Source: Thalassolituus sp. (GTDB taxonomy: Bacteria > Pseudomonadota > Gammaproteobacteria > Pseudomonadales > Oceanobacteraceae). From it: DNA of 6,258 bases. Location of the stretch: the NCBI GenBank assembly GCA_029212275.1, contig JARGOI010000152.1:1-6258 (forward strand), in the 5' to 3' direction. The notes beneath the pieces are model-generated. The model searched no databases. It was not told the DNA's origin and saw only the letters and a program-made list of their open reading frames with translations. The position numbers were made by a program, and so were the translations under genes. Below are positions 4,964 through 6,258 of the stretch, in pieces (the stretch's first letter is position 1; each line of letters starts with the position of its first letter).

Positions 4964-6258
4964 AAGTGGGTTTTTACAGCAAGCCTTTGTTTTTTTAGCC
5001 GCGGCGGTGATTGCCGTGCCTGTCGCCAGACGCCTAGGCTTAGGTTCGGTACTGGGCTATTTATGCGCAGGCGCAGTGATTGGTCCATTTGCCTTGGGAG
5101 TGATTGGTAGCGACATTGAAGAAGTGATGCACTTTGCCGAATTTGGTGTGGTGATGATGTTGTTTTTGGTCGGCCTAGAACTCGATCCCTCGTTGTTATG
5201 GCGCATGCGTACTGCCATTGTTGGCATGGGCGGGTTGCAGGTTGTGCTAACCACCGTTGCTTTAAGCGGCATTGCTTGGTGGATGGACGTGCAATGGCAG
5301 CACGCTTTGGCCGTCGGGATGATTTTATCGCTATCGTCCACCGCCATCGTTTTACAAACTCTAAATGAAAAAGGGTGGCTGAAAAAAGACAGTGGCCAAG
5401 CCGCCTTTGCCGTGCTGTTGTTTCAAGACATTGCAGTCATTCCTATGCTAGCTGTTTTGCCGTTGCTGGCGATCGGCGAGGTGGGTACTTACAGCGACAA
5501 ACACAACTTACCGGGTTGGCAAAGTACCATACTGGTATTGGGTGCCGTGGTGTCGATTGTGGTGGTTGGGCGTTGGTTCAGTCGCTCGGTATTTCGAGTG
5601 ATTGCCGCCACTCGTCTGCGCGAAACCTTTACCGCCACGGCTTTATTATTGGTCATTGGTATCGCCTTACTGATGGAATACATTGGTTTATCCCCCGCAC
5701 TGGGCACCTTTGTCGCGGGTGTGGTTTTGGCAAACTCTGAATACAGACACGAATTAGAAGCCGAAATAGAACCCTTCAAAGGATTGCTATTGGCGTTGTT
5801 CTTTATTTCGGTTGGGGCCAGCATCGACTTTGAATTATTAGCCAACGATCCACTAAATATATTGTCGATGGTGCTCGGTTTAGTGTTGATCAAAATGGTG
5901 ATCTTACTGCTATTGGGTTGGGGGTTTGGCTTAAACACCCGAGCCAATGCTGTGTTCACTTTTTCGTTAGCGCAGGGTGGCGAATTTGCCTTTGTGCTGT
6001 TCAGTTTTGCCACGGCACAAGAAATTTTGCCGATGTACATTATTCAGCCATTAACCTTAGTGGTCGCGTTATCGATGGCGCTGACCCCCTTGTTATTTGT
6101 GATCAACGAACGTTTTGTATTACCACGTTTAGGACGAAGGCAATCGCGCACGGATGACCCGATTGAACAATTACAGGGCCGCGCCATCATTGTCGGTTTC
6201 GGACGTTACGGACAGGTGGTTGGGCGTTTGTTACGCATGAACGGTTTCGACATTACGG
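4956..6258 (+). CDS. kefB: KefB-type K+/H+ antiporter, 3' end outside the window
   Basis: This inner-membrane CPA2 antiporter exchanges K+ for H+ and is normally kept shut by glutathione and opened by glutathione adducts during electrophile stress. The window holds 434 codons; about 12-13 hydrophobic segments lie between residues 4 and 385. Motifs include EFGVVMMLFLVGLELDP (62-78), the ion-site LFQDIAVIP (155-163, Asp158), SPALGTFVAG (246-255), the regulatory loop YRHELEAEIEPFKG (263-276), LFFISVG (281-287) and QGGEFAFVLFS (340-350). A charged linker (about 386-408) leads to the Rossmann nucleotide loop GFGRYGQ (414-420) of the KTN/RCK domain, where the window ends. The glutathione site cannot be checked. 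Compared with E. coli from memory, YRHELE and FFISVG are KefB-like, while SIDF is KefC-like. The ATG overlaps the end of kefG and has GAAGGG as ribosome site about seven bases upstream. Confidence 0.93.
   Translation, partial: MGESGFLQQAFVFLAAAVIAVPVARRLGLGSVLGYLCAGAVIGPFALGVIGSDIEEVMHFAEFGVVMMLFLVGLELDPSLLWRMRTAIVGMGGLQVVLTTVALSGIAWWMDVQWQHALAVGMILSLSSTAIVLQTLNEKGWLKKDSGQAAFAVLLFQDIAVIPMLAVLPLLAIGEVGTYSDKHNLPGWQSTILVLGAVVSIVVVGRWFSRSVFRVIAATRLRETFTATALLLVIGIALLMEYIGLSPALGTFVAGVVLANSEYRHELEAEIEPFKGLLLALFFISVGASIDFELLANDPLNILSMVLGLVLIKMVILLLLGWGFGLNTRANAVFTFSLAQGGEFAFVLFSFATAQEILPMYIIQPLTLVVALSMALTPLLFVINERFVLPRLGRRQSRTDDPIEQLQGRAIIVGFGRYGQVVGRLLRMNGFDIT

Noticed and set aside
5375..5740. Plus-strand frame of 121 codons inside kefB
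   Set aside because: It is a shifted frame of the antiporter, with no family motif; the antiporter frame stays open through it, so there is no frameshift.
5489..6040. Minus-strand frame of 183 codons opposite kefB
   Set aside because: It is antisense to the conserved transmembrane region of the antiporter and is rich in Lys, Asn, Ser and Thr as expected of a reverse-strand shadow.
1..6258. Defence system, mobile element, CRISPR array or RNA gene
   Set aside because: No transposase, integrase, nuclease, repeat-spacer pattern or tRNA/rRNA-like sequence is visible on either strand.

Overview
The window looks like ordinary chromosomal DNA of a gammaproteobacterium, plausibly a marine or aquatic one. 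This is inferred from the long-form LeuA, an Lrp-type regulator of exactly the E. coli Lrp length, a YciH protein, and a kefG-kefB style potassium efflux pair, all at moderate GC and with enterobacterial/pseudomonad-like sequence. The genus cannot be read from the sequence. I found no RNA gene, insertion sequence, CRISPR array, phage gene or obvious horizontally acquired island.

Left part, minus strand. A TPR-sulfotransferase gene starts with GTG at 1268 and runs off the left edge. It is open over the whole of 1-1268 and is easy to miss because its stop lies outside the window. Upstream of it on the same strand is leuA (3077 to 1410), encoding 2-isopropylmalate synthase of the ~555-residue class. 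The 141-base gap between them holds a nested inverted repeat laid over a possible promoter for the sulfotransferase.

Middle. A 311-base divergent control region (3078-3388) separates leuA from an Lrp/AsnC-family regulator (3389-3883, plus strand). It holds a -10-like box for each direction and two pairs of short direct repeats, one pair at each promoter. The arrangement suggests that the regulator controls itself and perhaps leuA in response to leucine or another amino acid; this is inference.

Right part, plus strand. After a 151-base repeat-bearing gap come yciH (an eIF1/SUI1-domain protein with an added four-cysteine N-terminal motif), kefG (NAD(P)H oxidoreductase-like ancillary protein, TTG start) and kefB (K+/H+ antiporter, cut by the right edge). 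They are packed with a 2-base gap and an 8-base overlap, so they are very probably one translationally coupled operon. KefG and KefB together would form a gated potassium efflux system that acidifies the cytoplasm during electrophile stress; YciH is an unexpected first gene for it.

Nothing here clearly amounts to an undescribed biological system. The points most worth a second look are the repeat architectures in the three non-coding gaps, the replacement of a usually conserved serine in the sulfotransferase, and the yciH-kefG-kefB coupling.
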